A stretch of 64,000 nucleotides of DNA from JAFDVJ01 sp964487505. GTDB taxonomy: Bacteria > Acidobacteriota > Blastocatellia > Pyrinomonadales > Pyrinomonadaceae. The notes below the pieces were generated by a model. That model was given only the letters and a program-made list of their open reading frames with translations. It did no database searches and had not been told where the DNA came from. Shown here piece by piece: positions 27,142-36,130 of this stretch. Within the stretch, counting starts at the first letter, position 1. Each line of letters starts with the position of its first letter. The DNA lies in contig CAZARD010000003.1 of the NCBI GenBank assembly GCA_964487505.1, positions 20,287 to 84,286 of the forward strand, given 5' to 3'. Both the position numbers and the translations under genes were made by a program.

Positions 27142-28251
27142 ATGTTCGGCGCGCTCACAAACTCGGCCCATCTCTCACTCGCCCCGCTTGGCGCCGGCGA
27201 CCTGATCGATCGGGCCGTCAGGCTGTACCGGAAGAACTTCTGGACATTCATTTGGATCGCCGCGCCGCCGATCATCGCCGGAACGATCATTTCCGTCATC
27301 TGGACCGTCACCGCGCGCGCGCTGTTCACGGTCGATACCGTCAACAATCCCGGCGAGACATTCGTTTTCTACCTTTTCACATACACCGGAAACCTCGTCA
27401 TCTGGCTTGTCGAGATCGTCGCCGCCCTGACGGTTATGGGCGGAGCGACGCGCGTCTTCGTCAGGCACTTGCTGTTTTCCGAACCGATAACGTTCCGTGA
27501 GACATACAAGACGGTGAGAGGGCGGATTCCGGGACTGATCGCGGCGTCACTGGTCATCACCGTGATGCTTGGCGTTTTCGGATTCTTCCTTTTCTATGTC
27601 GGCCTGATCCTGGTCTTTATCGCGATCGCGATCGCGGTTGCCGCCTTCAGTTTCTCGCCGTTCGTGGCGACGATCGTGTCCATCGCGCTGACGGTCGCAA
27701 TCGGCGGGCTGATGGCGTGGGTGTTCTTTCTTCTTGGATCCCGGTTTGCATATGTCCCGCAGGTGATGCTGGTCGAAGGCCAGCCATTGCTTTCGGCGGT
27801 CGCCCGGAGCGCGTCGCTTGCGAGCGGGAACGTCCGACGCCTCGCGGCGCTTTTCGTGTTCACGCTTCTCGCGATCTATTCGGCGCTCGCACTTCTATAT
27901 GTTCCGGTGGCGTGGTACGCCTGGGCGAACGGTGTCGATCTTATGGCGTCGGCGCTCGAGCCCGATCTGGTGCCGGCGTGGTACCAGATCGCGAACCAGT
28001 TGATCTGGCAGGCGAGCATGATCCTCTTGCTGCCCGTCTGGATGCTCGGCTTAAGCCTTCTTTACGTCGATGAACGCGTCCGTCACGAGGGCTACGACAT
28101 CGAGTTGATGGCGGCCCGTCGGCTCGGCGAGATCCCGTCGGTGCCGAAAAACTTCGTCAACCCGCTGCAACCGGCCCTTGCCAATCGTGGCCCGGAACCG
28201 AATCCCATTGGAGAGCGGTCCGGTTCGCTGACGACCCTGAATCTGAAATGA
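27142..28251 (+). CDS. Multi-pass integral membrane protein
   Basis: About 369 residues with six to eight predicted membrane helices. The N-terminus SLAPLGAGDLIDRAVRLYRKNF resembles proteins annotated as glycerophosphoryl-diester-phosphodiesterase membrane-domain or DUF975-like, but no catalytic motif is present. ATG 27142 is preferred over the in-frame ATG-like start at 27097, which would overlap the promoter and terminator. It overlaps the DUF4129 gene by 4 bp (ATGA) and is the first gene of an operon whose other members are associated with MoxR ATPases. Its function is unknown. Confidence 0.75.
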   Translation: MFGALTNSAHLSLAPLGAGDLIDRAVRLYRKNFWTFIWIAAPPIIAGTIISVIWTVTARALFTVDTVNNPGETFVFYLFTYTGNLVIWLVEIVAALTVMGGATRVFVRHLLFSEPITFRETYKTVRGRIPGLIAASLVITVMLGVFGFFLFYVGLILVFIAIAIAVAAFSFSPFVATIVSIALTVAIGGLMAWVFFLLGSRFAYVPQVMLVEGQPLLSAVARSASLASGNVRRLAALFVFTLLAIYSALALLYVPVAWYAWANGVDLMASALEPDLVPAWYQIANQLIWQASMILLLPVWMLGLSLLYVDERVRHEGYDIELMAARRLGEIPSVPKNFVNPLQPALANRGPEPNPIGERSGSLTTLNLK

Positions 28252-29285
28252 AGCGGCTCTCGATTCTTCTGTTGATGGTGGCGTTTGCATCCGTTGTTTC
28301 GGGCGCGTCGGTGACCGATTACAAGGCTCACGTCCAAGGACTTCGGAACGAGGTCGCGAACCGCATCGCGGAGATCAGGAGTTCGAACGTCGACGCCGAG
28401 GATTGGAACAGGATACGGGAACGGATACGCGGTGCCCTGACGAAGCGCGATCCCAGGTTCGCGCGGATCGAGACGGGCGGATCGGTCGTCGAGATCGACG
28501 ACCGATGGCTTGGCGAACGTGTCAAGTCGATCGAGAACAGCCCCGAGTCGGCTGAAGCCGCGTTGATCGAGATCGACGAGCGCCTCGCGGCGATCGAATT
28601 CGAGATCGGCGCGCTCGAGCGTGCGGCCGTGAAAGAGCGAACGAAGGACCAGGACAAAGAGAAGATCGCCGAGATCCTGCGTCGGGTAGAGTTCCAAAAA
28701 CCCGAACCGCCGAAAGAAAGCTGGCTCGACAGGCTTCGCAAAGCCATCGAAGATTGGCTTTCCGAGAATTTCCCGAAGGTCGGCCCGCCACGCACCGACT
28801 CGAACGGGATGCGAACGACGTCCGTCGTGCTTCAGATCCTGCTATACGCGCTCGTCATCGGCACTGTCGGGTTTATCGTTTACAAGTTTGCGCCTCTCGT
28901 CGCCGCGAGGTTTCGCCGCGGCGAACGCGACGAAGACGGGGAACGCGTCATTCTCGGCGAGCGGATCGGCGCTGACCAGGATTCCGGAACGCTGTTCGGC
29001 GAGGCCGAACGGCTCGCGCTCGAAGGCGACCTGCGCGGGGCCGTGCGCAGGGGATACGTTGCGATCCTGTGCGAACTCGCCGACCGAAAACTTGTCGGAC
29101 TGGCGCGTCACAAGACGAACCGCGATTACCTGCGCGATATCAGAAAGCACCGTCCGCTTTTCGACGCGATGCGCGGTTTGACGAACCGCTTCGAGCGCCA
29201 CTGGTACGGACTTGAGGAAGTGAAGAACGAGGACTGGGAAGAGTTTCGCCGCGAGTATCAGAGCACGCGGTCGGTCAGATCATAA
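28248..29285 (+). CDS. DUF4129-domain membrane protein
   Basis: 345 residues. Signal peptide or first helix (1-20), an extended charged, coiled periplasmic region (about 25-165), one membrane helix (about 185-210) and a cytoplasmic DUF4129 domain. That domain has the typical EAERLALEGDLRGAVRRGYVA and HKTNRDYLRDI segments and ends in FERHWYG. DUF4129 proteins regularly accompany MoxR AAA ATPases, DUF58 and transglutaminase proteins in bacterial operons; their molecular role is not established. Translation is coupled to the upstream gene by a 4-bp overlap. Confidence 0.85.
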   Translation: MKRLSILLLMVAFASVVSGASVTDYKAHVQGLRNEVANRIAEIRSSNVDAEDWNRIRERIRGALTKRDPRFARIETGGSVVEIDDRWLGERVKSIENSPESAEAALIEIDERLAAIEFEIGALERAAVKERTKDQDKEKIAEILRRVEFQKPEPPKESWLDRLRKAIEDWLSENFPKVGPPRTDSNGMRTTSVVLQILLYALVIGTVGFIVYKFAPLVAARFRRGERDEDGERVILGERIGADQDSGTLFGEAERLALEGDLRGAVRRGYVAILCELADRKLVGLARHKTNRDYLRDIRKHRPLFDAMRGLTNRFERHWYGLEEVKNEDWEEFRREYQSTRSVRS

Positions 29286-30698
29286 GTGCGACAGAGAATC
29301 TTCATATTGCTGGGTCTTCTGCTTTTGATCGCGGTGCTGGTCGCGCTCAATGCCGCCTCGTACACCCAAAAGCAGGCGCTCCTCGACAGCGAGTTCTTTC
29401 CGAACCGTTCGACGTACAACCGCGGCCCGACGGGAACCAAAGCGTATTTCGATCTGCTCGTAGAGACGGGCCGAAATCCGGTCAGATGGGCCGAGCCGAC
29501 CTCCGCGCTCCGCCGGGCCGATGCTCCGTCGACTTTCGTCGTCATCGGCGAACTGCGAAGACCGTTTCAAGACCAGGATTTCCCGCATCTCTTGCGATGG
29601 GTCTCGGAGGGTGGAAGGCTCGTCGTCATCGACCGTTCGCCCGACCCGAAGCTTCGGGTGACATCGTCGGACTTCAAGCTCGAACTCCTCGAGACCGGAG
29701 AGCGACCGTTCTTCGATACCGATGCCTACGACCAGTCGCAGATGACGATGCGCACCGACGCCGCGAAGTCGCGGTTGCCGTCTACGCTCACGCAATCGGT
29801 GAATGCGGTCCAGCCGTCGCGATTCCTCTCGTCGATGACCTTCTCGCGGATCGTTTACGGCGAAGCGTCGACGACCGGATCCGATTACCCCGACGGAACC
29901 GAAAGCGATTATCGGCAGCCCACGCCGCGATCAGGCGATGATGAGATCCGTATCGCGCCGAAGATCGAGGCCGAGCCGGAGCTTCCCGAGTCGGCGGAGG
30001 CGCTTAACGCTCCGGTCGTTCTCATCGCTAACTCGACATCCAATGTTGTCGTCAAGGTTCCGTACGGCATCGGCGAGATAGTTTTCGTCACCGATCCATA
30101 CCTTGTATCAAACGCCGGGATCGGCGTCGCCGACAACGCGCTGCTCGGGCTCAATCTCGCCGGATCCGGTCCTGTCGCGTTCGACGAATACCATCAGGGG
30201 TTCGGCAAGGGCGACAACCGGTTTCTCGAGTTCTTCGCCGGAACTCCCGTCGTTTCGATGTTCCTGCAGATCGCGCTGCTCGTCGGCCTCGTGTTCCTAT
30301 CGCAGAGCCGGCGTTTCGCGCGTCCCGTACCGGAGCCCGAACCGGACCGCTTGTCGAAACTCGAGTACGTTTCGGCGATGGCCGAGCTGCAGCAGCGAAC
30401 GAAGGGGTTCGATCTCGCGATCGAGAACATTTACGGCGAATTCCGGAGGCGGGTCTCGCGGTTGGTCGGCATCGACAATACGACCGCCCGGCGACGCGAT
30501 TTGGCCGTGCTGATCACGGAACGGTTGCCCGATGAAAGCGCTGACGAGATCGAAGCCGTGCTCAACCGTTGCGATGACATAATGCACGGCGACCGCACCG
30601 GATCGCGCGAGGTCCTGCGGCTTGCGTCGCGGATCCGGGAACTCGAACAACGCCTCGGGCTGCAGCGGCGCAAACGCGACCGATCGGACAAGAGATGA
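29286..30698 (+). CDS. DUF4350-domain membrane protein
   Basis: 470 residues, starting with GTG directly after the TAA of the DUF4129 gene. One helix lies at the N-terminus. A DUF4350 domain follows, recognisable from YNRGPTGTKAYFDLLVETG and DFPHLLRWVSEGGRLVVID, and a second helix at about 320-338 precedes a charged cytoplasmic tail. The family occurs with DUF4129 and MoxR genes in predicted membrane-associated chaperone systems. No catalytic residues are evident. The next gene starts within its stop (ATGA at 30695). Confidence 0.82.
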   Translation: MRQRIFILLGLLLLIAVLVALNAASYTQKQALLDSEFFPNRSTYNRGPTGTKAYFDLLVETGRNPVRWAEPTSALRRADAPSTFVVIGELRRPFQDQDFPHLLRWVSEGGRLVVIDRSPDPKLRVTSSDFKLELLETGERPFFDTDAYDQSQMTMRTDAAKSRLPSTLTQSVNAVQPSRFLSSMTFSRIVYGEASTTGSDYPDGTESDYRQPTPRSGDDEIRIAPKIEAEPELPESAEALNAPVVLIANSTSNVVVKVPYGIGEIVFVTDPYLVSNAGIGVADNALLGLNLAGSGPVAFDEYHQGFGKGDNRFLEFFAGTPVVSMFLQIALLVGLVFLSQSRRFARPVPEPEPDRLSKLEYVSAMAELQQRTKGFDLAIENIYGEFRRRVSRLVGIDNTTARRRDLAVLITERLPDESADEIEAVLNRCDDIMHGDRTGSREVLRLASRIRELEQRLGLQRRKRDRSDKR

Positions 30699-31447
30699 CC
30701 AACGTCGAACTCGCACTTCTTGTGATCCTTTTCTTCCTAACGTCGGTTGTCGGAGTCGTCACGGGAAGCAACTCGCTGGTCACGGTGCCGGTGATGTTCC
30801 AGTTCGGCATCGATCCGAGGGTCGCGATCGCGACAAATATGTTCGGGCTGACGTTTATGAGCATCGGCGCGACGATACCGTTCCTGAGGGCCGGAAAGAT
30901 CGACCGCAAGACGACGGTCCCGCTCGTGCTGATCACGCTGGTCGGCTCGGCGATCGGCGCGCTGCTCGTTTCGCTGATCGCTCCGGTCGGACTTAAACTG
31001 ATTGTGTCGGTGGCGATGATAGTCGTTACGGCGTTCACGCTTCTGAACCGGAACGCCGGCGTCGTCAAGGCGGAACCGACCGGCACGCGCACGGCCGTCG
31101 TCTATCTTCTGACCTTCCTGCTCGGCATCTACGGCGGCCTTTACAGCGGCGGGTATGTCACGATGCTGACGGCGGTCTTTGTCGCTCTGTTCGGGATGAC
31201 ATTTTCCGAATCGGTCGCGACGACGAAGATCATCAACGTTTTTTCATCGGCAATTGCCACTGCGGTCTTTATGTGGCAAGGTTTAGTTGATTATCGGCTC
31301 GGCTTCATCCTGGCGGTAACGATGTTCGCCGGCGCCTACATCGGCGCGCATACGGTCACGAAAATGAGCGACGTTTGGCTCAAACGGATCTTCGTCATCG
31401 TCGTTCTCGCGCTGGCGCTTAAAACGATTTTTGATTTTGGATTTTAG
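30695..31447 (+). CDS. TauE/SafE-family membrane permease
   Basis: 250 residues with seven or eight hydrophobic helices and the TauE/SafE (PF01925) pattern: a first half with GVVTGSNSLVTVPVM and a second half with GIYGGLYSGGYVTML. Such proteins are predicted to export sulfite, sulfoacetate or similar small anions; the substrate is unknown. Its position between DUF4350 and MoxR is unusual. The last residues IFDFGF and the TAG stop are encoded by the first units of a GGATTTT heptad array, so the repeat has become part of the gene. Confidence 0.85.
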   Translation: MTNVELALLVILFFLTSVVGVVTGSNSLVTVPVMFQFGIDPRVAIATNMFGLTFMSIGATIPFLRAGKIDRKTTVPLVLITLVGSAIGALLVSLIAPVGLKLIVSVAMIVVTAFTLLNRNAGVVKAEPTGTRTAVVYLLTFLLGIYGGLYSGGYVTMLTAVFVALFGMTFSESVATTKIINVFSSAIATAVFMWQGLVDYRLGFILAVTMFAGAYIGAHTVTKMSDVWLKRIFVIVVLALALKTIFDFGF

Positions 31448-31546
31448 ATTTTGGATTCGTCACCGAATCCGATTGAACTTCGGCGCGACCCGGTCAGCGG
31501 CAAATTCGAAATCCCAAATCCAAGATCGGCAATCCCAAATCGAATT
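31431..31546. repeat. GGATTTT heptad repeat, inverted pair
   Basis: Left arm 31431-31458 (GATTTTG units), right arm 31502-31546 (AATCCCA/AATCCAA units, inverted). It overlaps the end of the TauE gene on one side and touches the ATG of the MoxR gene on the other. Confidence 0.85.
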
Positions 31547-32500
31547 ATGCTGACTTACACTCCGCAAACGGTTGCGCAGATTCTCAATGAACTCAGAAAG
31601 GTCATCGTCGGCCAAGACGAGGCTATCGAGCAGATCCTTGTGGCCTTCCTTGCCGAAGGTCACGCGCTTATCGAAGGCGTTCCGGGAACGGCGAAAACGC
31701 TGACAGTGAAGACTTTGGCGCGGATCATCGGCGCGCATTTCTCGCGCATCCAGTTCACGCCGGACCTGATGCCGTCGGATGTCACCGGGACCAACGTTTT
31801 CAATATGCAGACATCGCAGTTCAGTCTGCGGCACGGGCCGATCTTCACCGACATACTTCTCGCCGACGAGATCAACAGAACACCTCCGAAGACTCAGGCC
31901 GCATTGCTCGAAGCGATGGAAGAACGCCAGGTGACGATCGACGGCGAACGGTTTCAGCTGTCGCCGATCTTCACGGTCCTCGCGACCGAGAATCCGATCG
32001 AATACGAGGGTACTTACCCGTTGCCCGAAGCGCAGCTCGATCGTTTCCTGCTGAAGATCCTGATCGATTATCCGCCGGCGGAAGCCGAACTCGAGATCGT
32101 CGCCCGCTGGGACCATGGGTTCAATTCGAGGCGGCTTGAGGATGTGGATGTCGAGCCGCTCGGCGACGTTGCGGCGATACAGCATTGCCGCGCCGAGGTC
32201 CGGGCGATCAGGCTCGAGCCCGGAGTTCAAAAGTACATCGTCGAGATCGTCCGCAAAACGCGCAGCCATCCGTCGATCCTGTACGGCGCGAGTCCGCGCG
32301 CGGCGGTTGCTCTTTTGTTGTGTTCAAAGGCTTTGGCGGCGATCCGCGGGCGCGAGTTCGTGACCCCGGACGACATTCGCGACATAGCCGTACCCGTGAT
32401 GCGGCACCGTCTCGCGCTGCGTGCCGAAGCCGAACTTGACGGCGCGACGACCGACGCCGTCATCGGGGATGTTATCAAATCGGTCGAGGTTCCGAGGTAA
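31547..32500 (+). CDS. MoxR-family AAA+ ATPase
   Basis: About 317 residues. Walker A is GVPGTAKT, in the form typical of MoxR proteins. Walker B is ILLADEINRTPPKTQAALLEAM with the family signature, and sensor 1 lies in TVLATENPIEYEGTYPLPEAQ. MoxR ATPases are thought to act as chaperones that remodel or insert metal into partner proteins, often von Willebrand factor A domain proteins recruited through DUF58. Here the usual DUF58 partner is not adjacent. ATG 31547 is chosen because upstream in-frame codons encode only translated repeat. There is no Shine-Dalgarno sequence; a heptad array runs up to the start. Confidence 0.9.
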   Translation: MLTYTPQTVAQILNELRKVIVGQDEAIEQILVAFLAEGHALIEGVPGTAKTLTVKTLARIIGAHFSRIQFTPDLMPSDVTGTNVFNMQTSQFSLRHGPIFTDILLADEINRTPPKTQAALLEAMEERQVTIDGERFQLSPIFTVLATENPIEYEGTYPLPEAQLDRFLLKILIDYPPAEAELEIVARWDHGFNSRRLEDVDVEPLGDVAAIQHCRAEVRAIRLEPGVQKYIVEIVRKTRSHPSILYGASPRAAVALLLCSKALAAIRGREFVTPDDIRDIAVPVMRHRLALRAEAELDGATTDAVIGDVIKSVEVPR

Positions 32501-32525
32501 GCGCGGCCTTTCCGGATCCGTGAAG

Positions 32526-33623
32526 ATGAACTCGAGACGTCATTTCCTTCAGCAACTTGCCGCGATCCCTGCGGCGGCGTTGGTTCTTAAGTCGGCATTC
32601 GCCGATTCGCCGTCGAGGTTCGATCTGCTGGTCGTCGGCGATTCGCTCGTCTGGGGCCAGGGGCTCGAAGAGAAGGACAAATTCTACACGTTGACAAAGG
32701 AATGGCTCGAATCGGAAGCGTTCGGTGCGCGGGTCAACGTCAATCTGAACGTCAAGGCCCACTCGGGCGCGACCATCAAGTTGACGCCGCGAGAAGAAGA
32801 GGGACTCCGCAAGGGCGGGCTCAGTGACGAGCGTTACTACTTTTCCGAGGTCAACGTTGGGTACCCGACGATCACAAAACAACTCGACATCGCGCGGCGC
32901 GAATACGACTCGCCCGATTCGGTGGGGATGATACTGGTTTCCGCCGGTATCACTGACCTCTCGGTCGCATCGATCCTCGATCCGTTCGGCGACAACAAGA
33001 AGTTACGTGCCGACATCGATAGATTCTGCCGCGATTCGATGACGGAGATGCTCGCCCAAGCGGCGAAGCTTTTTCCGAAGGCGCTGATCGGAGTGCTCGG
33101 CTATTATCCGATGATATCGCCCAAGACCTCGACCAAGGACCTTTTCAATTTCACGCTTGAGGCGATCTCCTTTCCGCGGCCGTTGAAACCGATCGCGAAC
33201 AATCTGCTGACCAAGCAGTTCTTCAAGATCATACGTAGCCGCGCGATGAAACGCTCGAAGATATGGTCGGAGCTTTCCGAGCTGCGGCTCCGCGAGGCGG
33301 TTGCGGCGGTCAACGCACAGAGCGGATCGACCCGTGCGGTCTTTATCAAAGCGCCGATCAACGAAGACAACACCTACGGTACAAAAGAATCGCTCGTATT
33401 CCGGCTATTGAAAAAGGGTCGGGTCGAGGACAGTTTCTATGACCGGCGGCTCACTGAATGCCGTTCGACGCTCGCCGAGATCAAGAAGGCGACGGATCTC
33501 AGATACTCTCTGCGGTTCTGCGAAATGGCCGCCGTCGGCCATCCGAACCCTGCCGGATCGCGGGCCTTTGCCGAAGCGATCAAGGCCGCAGTCGGACCGG
33601 AGATAGTAAAGCGGCGGAACTGA
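32526..33623 (+). CDS. Tat-exported SGNH-like hydrolase, paralogue 1 of 3
   Basis: 365 residues. The twin-arginine signal SRRHFLQQLAAIP is followed by a hydrophobic stretch and AFA. SGNH block I is VVGDSLVWGQG with the predicted nucleophile Ser40. The Gly/Asn blocks are divergent (SAGITDL where GxND is usual). Block V reads AVGHPNPAGS: the His is present, but the Asp three residues before it is Ala. It is thus SGNH-like in fold with an altered triad. It may act on a cell-envelope ester or be a binding protein. A frame extends upstream to 32421 but overlaps the MoxR gene; ATG 32526 starts the Tat signal. Confidence 0.78.
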   Translation: MNSRRHFLQQLAAIPAAALVLKSAFADSPSRFDLLVVGDSLVWGQGLEEKDKFYTLTKEWLESEAFGARVNVNLNVKAHSGATIKLTPREEEGLRKGGLSDERYYFSEVNVGYPTITKQLDIARREYDSPDSVGMILVSAGITDLSVASILDPFGDNKKLRADIDRFCRDSMTEMLAQAAKLFPKALIGVLGYYPMISPKTSTKDLFNFTLEAISFPRPLKPIANNLLTKQFFKIIRSRAMKRSKIWSELSELRLREAVAAVNAQSGSTRAVFIKAPINEDNTYGTKESLVFRLLKKGRVEDSFYDRRLTECRSTLAEIKKATDLRYSLRFCEMAAVGHPNPAGSRAFAEAIKAAVGPEIVKRRN

Positions 33624-33646
33624 TCGCGATTCGCGCCGCGAGTCGT

Positions 33647-33674
33647 TTGTTTCCTGACGAACTAGTCATAAAAT
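33647..33674 (+). promoter_or_regulatory. Promoter of SGNH paralogue 2
   Basis: TTGTTT (33647-33652), a 16-bp spacer and TAAAAT (33669-33674), 18 bp before ATG 33693, with the Shine-Dalgarno GGAGA between. The same layout (TAGAAT then AGAGG) precedes paralogue 3, so the duplicated unit includes its promoter. Confidence 0.5.
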
Positions 33675-33692
33675 AGAAACGGAGACATTCAG

Positions 33693-34808
33693 ATGAACGG
33701 GATGTCACGCCGTGATTTTGTTGCGCAGTTCGGTTTGGCCCTTGCCGGTACGACTCTACTTTCGCGCATTGTCCCGGCGTTGGCGGACGAGGTCTTCGAC
33801 ATCGTTGTCGCCGGCGACTCTATCATCTTGGGGCAAGGTCTTCGCCAAAAGGACAAGTTTTATTCGATCATCAGCGAATGGATCGCGACCGAAGTTTTTC
33901 ACGGAACGCGAGAATTGCGATTAACGGTCAAGGCACATTCTGGGGCGCGTATCCGATTTGCCGATAAGCAACTCGATGAGATGCGCCGGGTCGGGCAGCC
34001 ACCCGATAGGTTCTACTATCCGGAAGCCAGCACGTCGTTTCCCTCGATCACGACGCAAGTGGAAATTGCGCATCGCGAGAGCCCCGATCCGCGAACCGTG
34101 AAACTCGTAATGCTCTCCGGCGGCATTACGGACCTCGTCTCCGTGAATGCGGTCAACCCTTTTTTCAAAAAGAGCAAATTCCTGCGTCTCGTTCATCTTT
34201 ACTGCAATGAAGAAATGGGCAAACTTCTGGCGCAGGTGACAAAGTTGTTTCCGGAGGCAAACGTCGCGGTCTTCGGCTATTTCCCGATCGTCTCGACCAA
34301 AAGCGATACCAACAAGATCGCGAAGACGCTGATGAAGATGATCCGATTTCCGCATCAACTTCAGTGGTTGCTGACGAACGGCTTCAGCAAGCAGTTTATG
34401 AAGATCCTGAGGAAGGCGGCTTGCGAACGGTCGCGGCTCTGGCTTTCAGAATCGAACAAAGGACTCTCCGAGGCAATCGCTAGGACGAACGCCGCGGCCG
34501 GCGAGAAGCGAGTCGTCTTCGTCCCGTCGCCCGTAACCGAGGAGACCTGCTTCGCGACGCCGAACAGTCTTCTTTGGTCACTCGACGAGGACAACTTGCC
34601 CGAGGACGACACGTATGAGGAGCGCGTCAGGGAATGCCCGCGGGCAATTGAGGAGGTCAGGTATAAACCGCTCGGTCCAACATCGTTACGGATCTGCGAA
34701 GTGGCATCCATTGCGCACCCAAACAAGTCCGGGTCGATAGCATATGCTGAAGCCGCGAAACGCATTCTGCTTCCGATGATGATGGAGCGCTATTTTTTGA
34801 GACCGTGA
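33693..34808 (+). CDS. Tat-exported SGNH-like hydrolase, paralogue 2 of 3
   Basis: 371 residues. Tat motif SRRDFVAQFGLALAG; block I VAGDSIILGQG with Ser43; GGITDLV in place of the GxND block; block V SIAHPNKSGS, again with His but Ser instead of the catalytic Asp. It is very similar to paralogue 3 over its whole length, including the promoter-proximal region, and more distant from paralogue 1. AUG at 33693 or the third codon after it are both possible. It is likely a periplasmic or envelope protein. Function is unknown beyond the fold. Confidence 0.78.
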   Translation: MNGMSRRDFVAQFGLALAGTTLLSRIVPALADEVFDIVVAGDSIILGQGLRQKDKFYSIISEWIATEVFHGTRELRLTVKAHSGARIRFADKQLDEMRRVGQPPDRFYYPEASTSFPSITTQVEIAHRESPDPRTVKLVMLSGGITDLVSVNAVNPFFKKSKFLRLVHLYCNEEMGKLLAQVTKLFPEANVAVFGYFPIVSTKSDTNKIAKTLMKMIRFPHQLQWLLTNGFSKQFMKILRKAACERSRLWLSESNKGLSEAIARTNAAAGEKRVVFVPSPVTEETCFATPNSLLWSLDEDNLPEDDTYEERVRECPRAIEEVRYKPLGPTSLRICEVASIAHPNKSGSIAYAEAAKRILLPMMMERYFLRP

Positions 34809-34913
34809 TGCCGTTCGAATCCCGGTCTTACGAAACCGGTCGGTGTTTGGAATGCGCTCTTTGGGTTCAAATCCGCGTCGATCCGGGCTTAGAATAGAAT
34901 CAGAGGCACTCAA

Positions 34914-36020
34914 ATGAGCGGACTGTCGCGTCGTGATTTTCTTGGCAGACTCGGTCTGGCGCTCGCCGGTTCTGGACTTTTTCCGCGCATTATCCTTGGA
35001 CAAACGGGCGAGATCTTTGATGTCGTCGTCGGCGGCGACTCGTTCATCTGGGGGCAGGGCCTTCGTGAAAAGGACAAGTTCTATTCGATCATCACCGAAT
35101 GGTTGGCGAACGACATATTTCGGGGATCGCGCCAGGTGAGATTGACCGTCAAAGCCCATTCGGGCGCGCGCATACGCCTTCACGACAAACAACTCGAAGA
35201 AATGAACCGCGTCGGTCAGCCGACCGACAAGTTCTATTATCCGGAAGCCGACATCTCGTTTCCGTCGATCACAACGCAACTGGACACGGCGCATCGTGAA
35301 TTTGCCGATCCGCGAACCGTCAAACTCGTGATGCTCTCGGGCGGCATCACCGATCTTGTCGTCGGAAACGCGGTCAATCCGTTCTTGAAAAAGAGCAAAT
35401 TCCTGCGTCTCGTCCATCTTTATTGCCACGAAGAAATGGGGAAGCTTCTGGCGCACGCGACGGAACTTTTTCCGGAGGCGGTGATCGCCGTCTTCGCGTA
35501 TTTTCCGATCGTTTCAACCAAGAGCGATACGAACAAGATAACGAAGTACCTGATGAAAATGGTTCGCTTCCCGCATCAGTTACAGTGGCTGCTGACGAAC
35601 GGCTTCAGCAAGCAGTTCATGAAGATCGTCCGGAAGGCGACCTCGGACCGCTCAAGGCTCTGGTTCGCGGAGTCGAACAAGGAACTGCTCGACGCGGTCG
35701 CTCGCACGAACGCTGCTTTGGGTCGGAAACGCGTCGTTTTCGTCCCGTCGCCGGTAACGGAAGAGACTTGTTTCGCGACGCCGAACAGCCTTCTCTGGTC
35801 ACTCGACAAAGACAACCGGCCCGAAGACGAGATCTACAAGGAGCGCGTCGAGAAGTGCCCGCAGGTCTTCAGTGAGATAAAATACAAGCCGTTCGGGCCG
35901 CTCTCGGTCCGGCTGTGTGAACTGGCATCGGTCGCGCACGTGAACAAGGCCGGGTCGACCGCCTACGCTGAGTCGGCTAAGCCTGTTCTGTTGCCGATGT
36001 TCGACGGTTCGAAGAGCTAG
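34914..36020 (+). CDS. Tat-exported SGNH-like hydrolase, paralogue 3 of 3
   Basis: 368 residues. Tat motif SRRDFLGRLGLALAG; block I VGGDSFIWGQG with Ser43; GGITDLV; block V SVAHVNKAGS. The His is kept, the Asp is Ser, and the usual HPN is HVN, so it is the most altered copy. It shares long identical stretches with paralogue 2 (for example KKSKFLRLVHLYC and FSKQFMKI), consistent with a recent tandem duplication. A -10-like TAGAAT and AGAGG Shine-Dalgarno precede it, so each copy appears separately transcribed. Confidence 0.78.
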   Translation: MSGLSRRDFLGRLGLALAGSGLFPRIILGQTGEIFDVVVGGDSFIWGQGLREKDKFYSIITEWLANDIFRGSRQVRLTVKAHSGARIRLHDKQLEEMNRVGQPTDKFYYPEADISFPSITTQLDTAHREFADPRTVKLVMLSGGITDLVVGNAVNPFLKKSKFLRLVHLYCHEEMGKLLAHATELFPEAVIAVFAYFPIVSTKSDTNKITKYLMKMVRFPHQLQWLLTNGFSKQFMKIVRKATSDRSRLWFAESNKELLDAVARTNAALGRKRVVFVPSPVTEETCFATPNSLLWSLDKDNRPEDEIYKERVEKCPQVFSEIKYKPFGPLSVRLCELASVAHVNKAGSTAYAESAKPVLLPMFDGSKS

Positions 36021-36130
36021 TTCGTGCGGCGACCGGCCGGCTTGGCGGCGACACCACGGAACACATTTACCTTCAGGCTCCGAGATTCGGATCCAGCACC
36101 GTTCCTCGTGCTGGCTTCCTGATCGGATTG

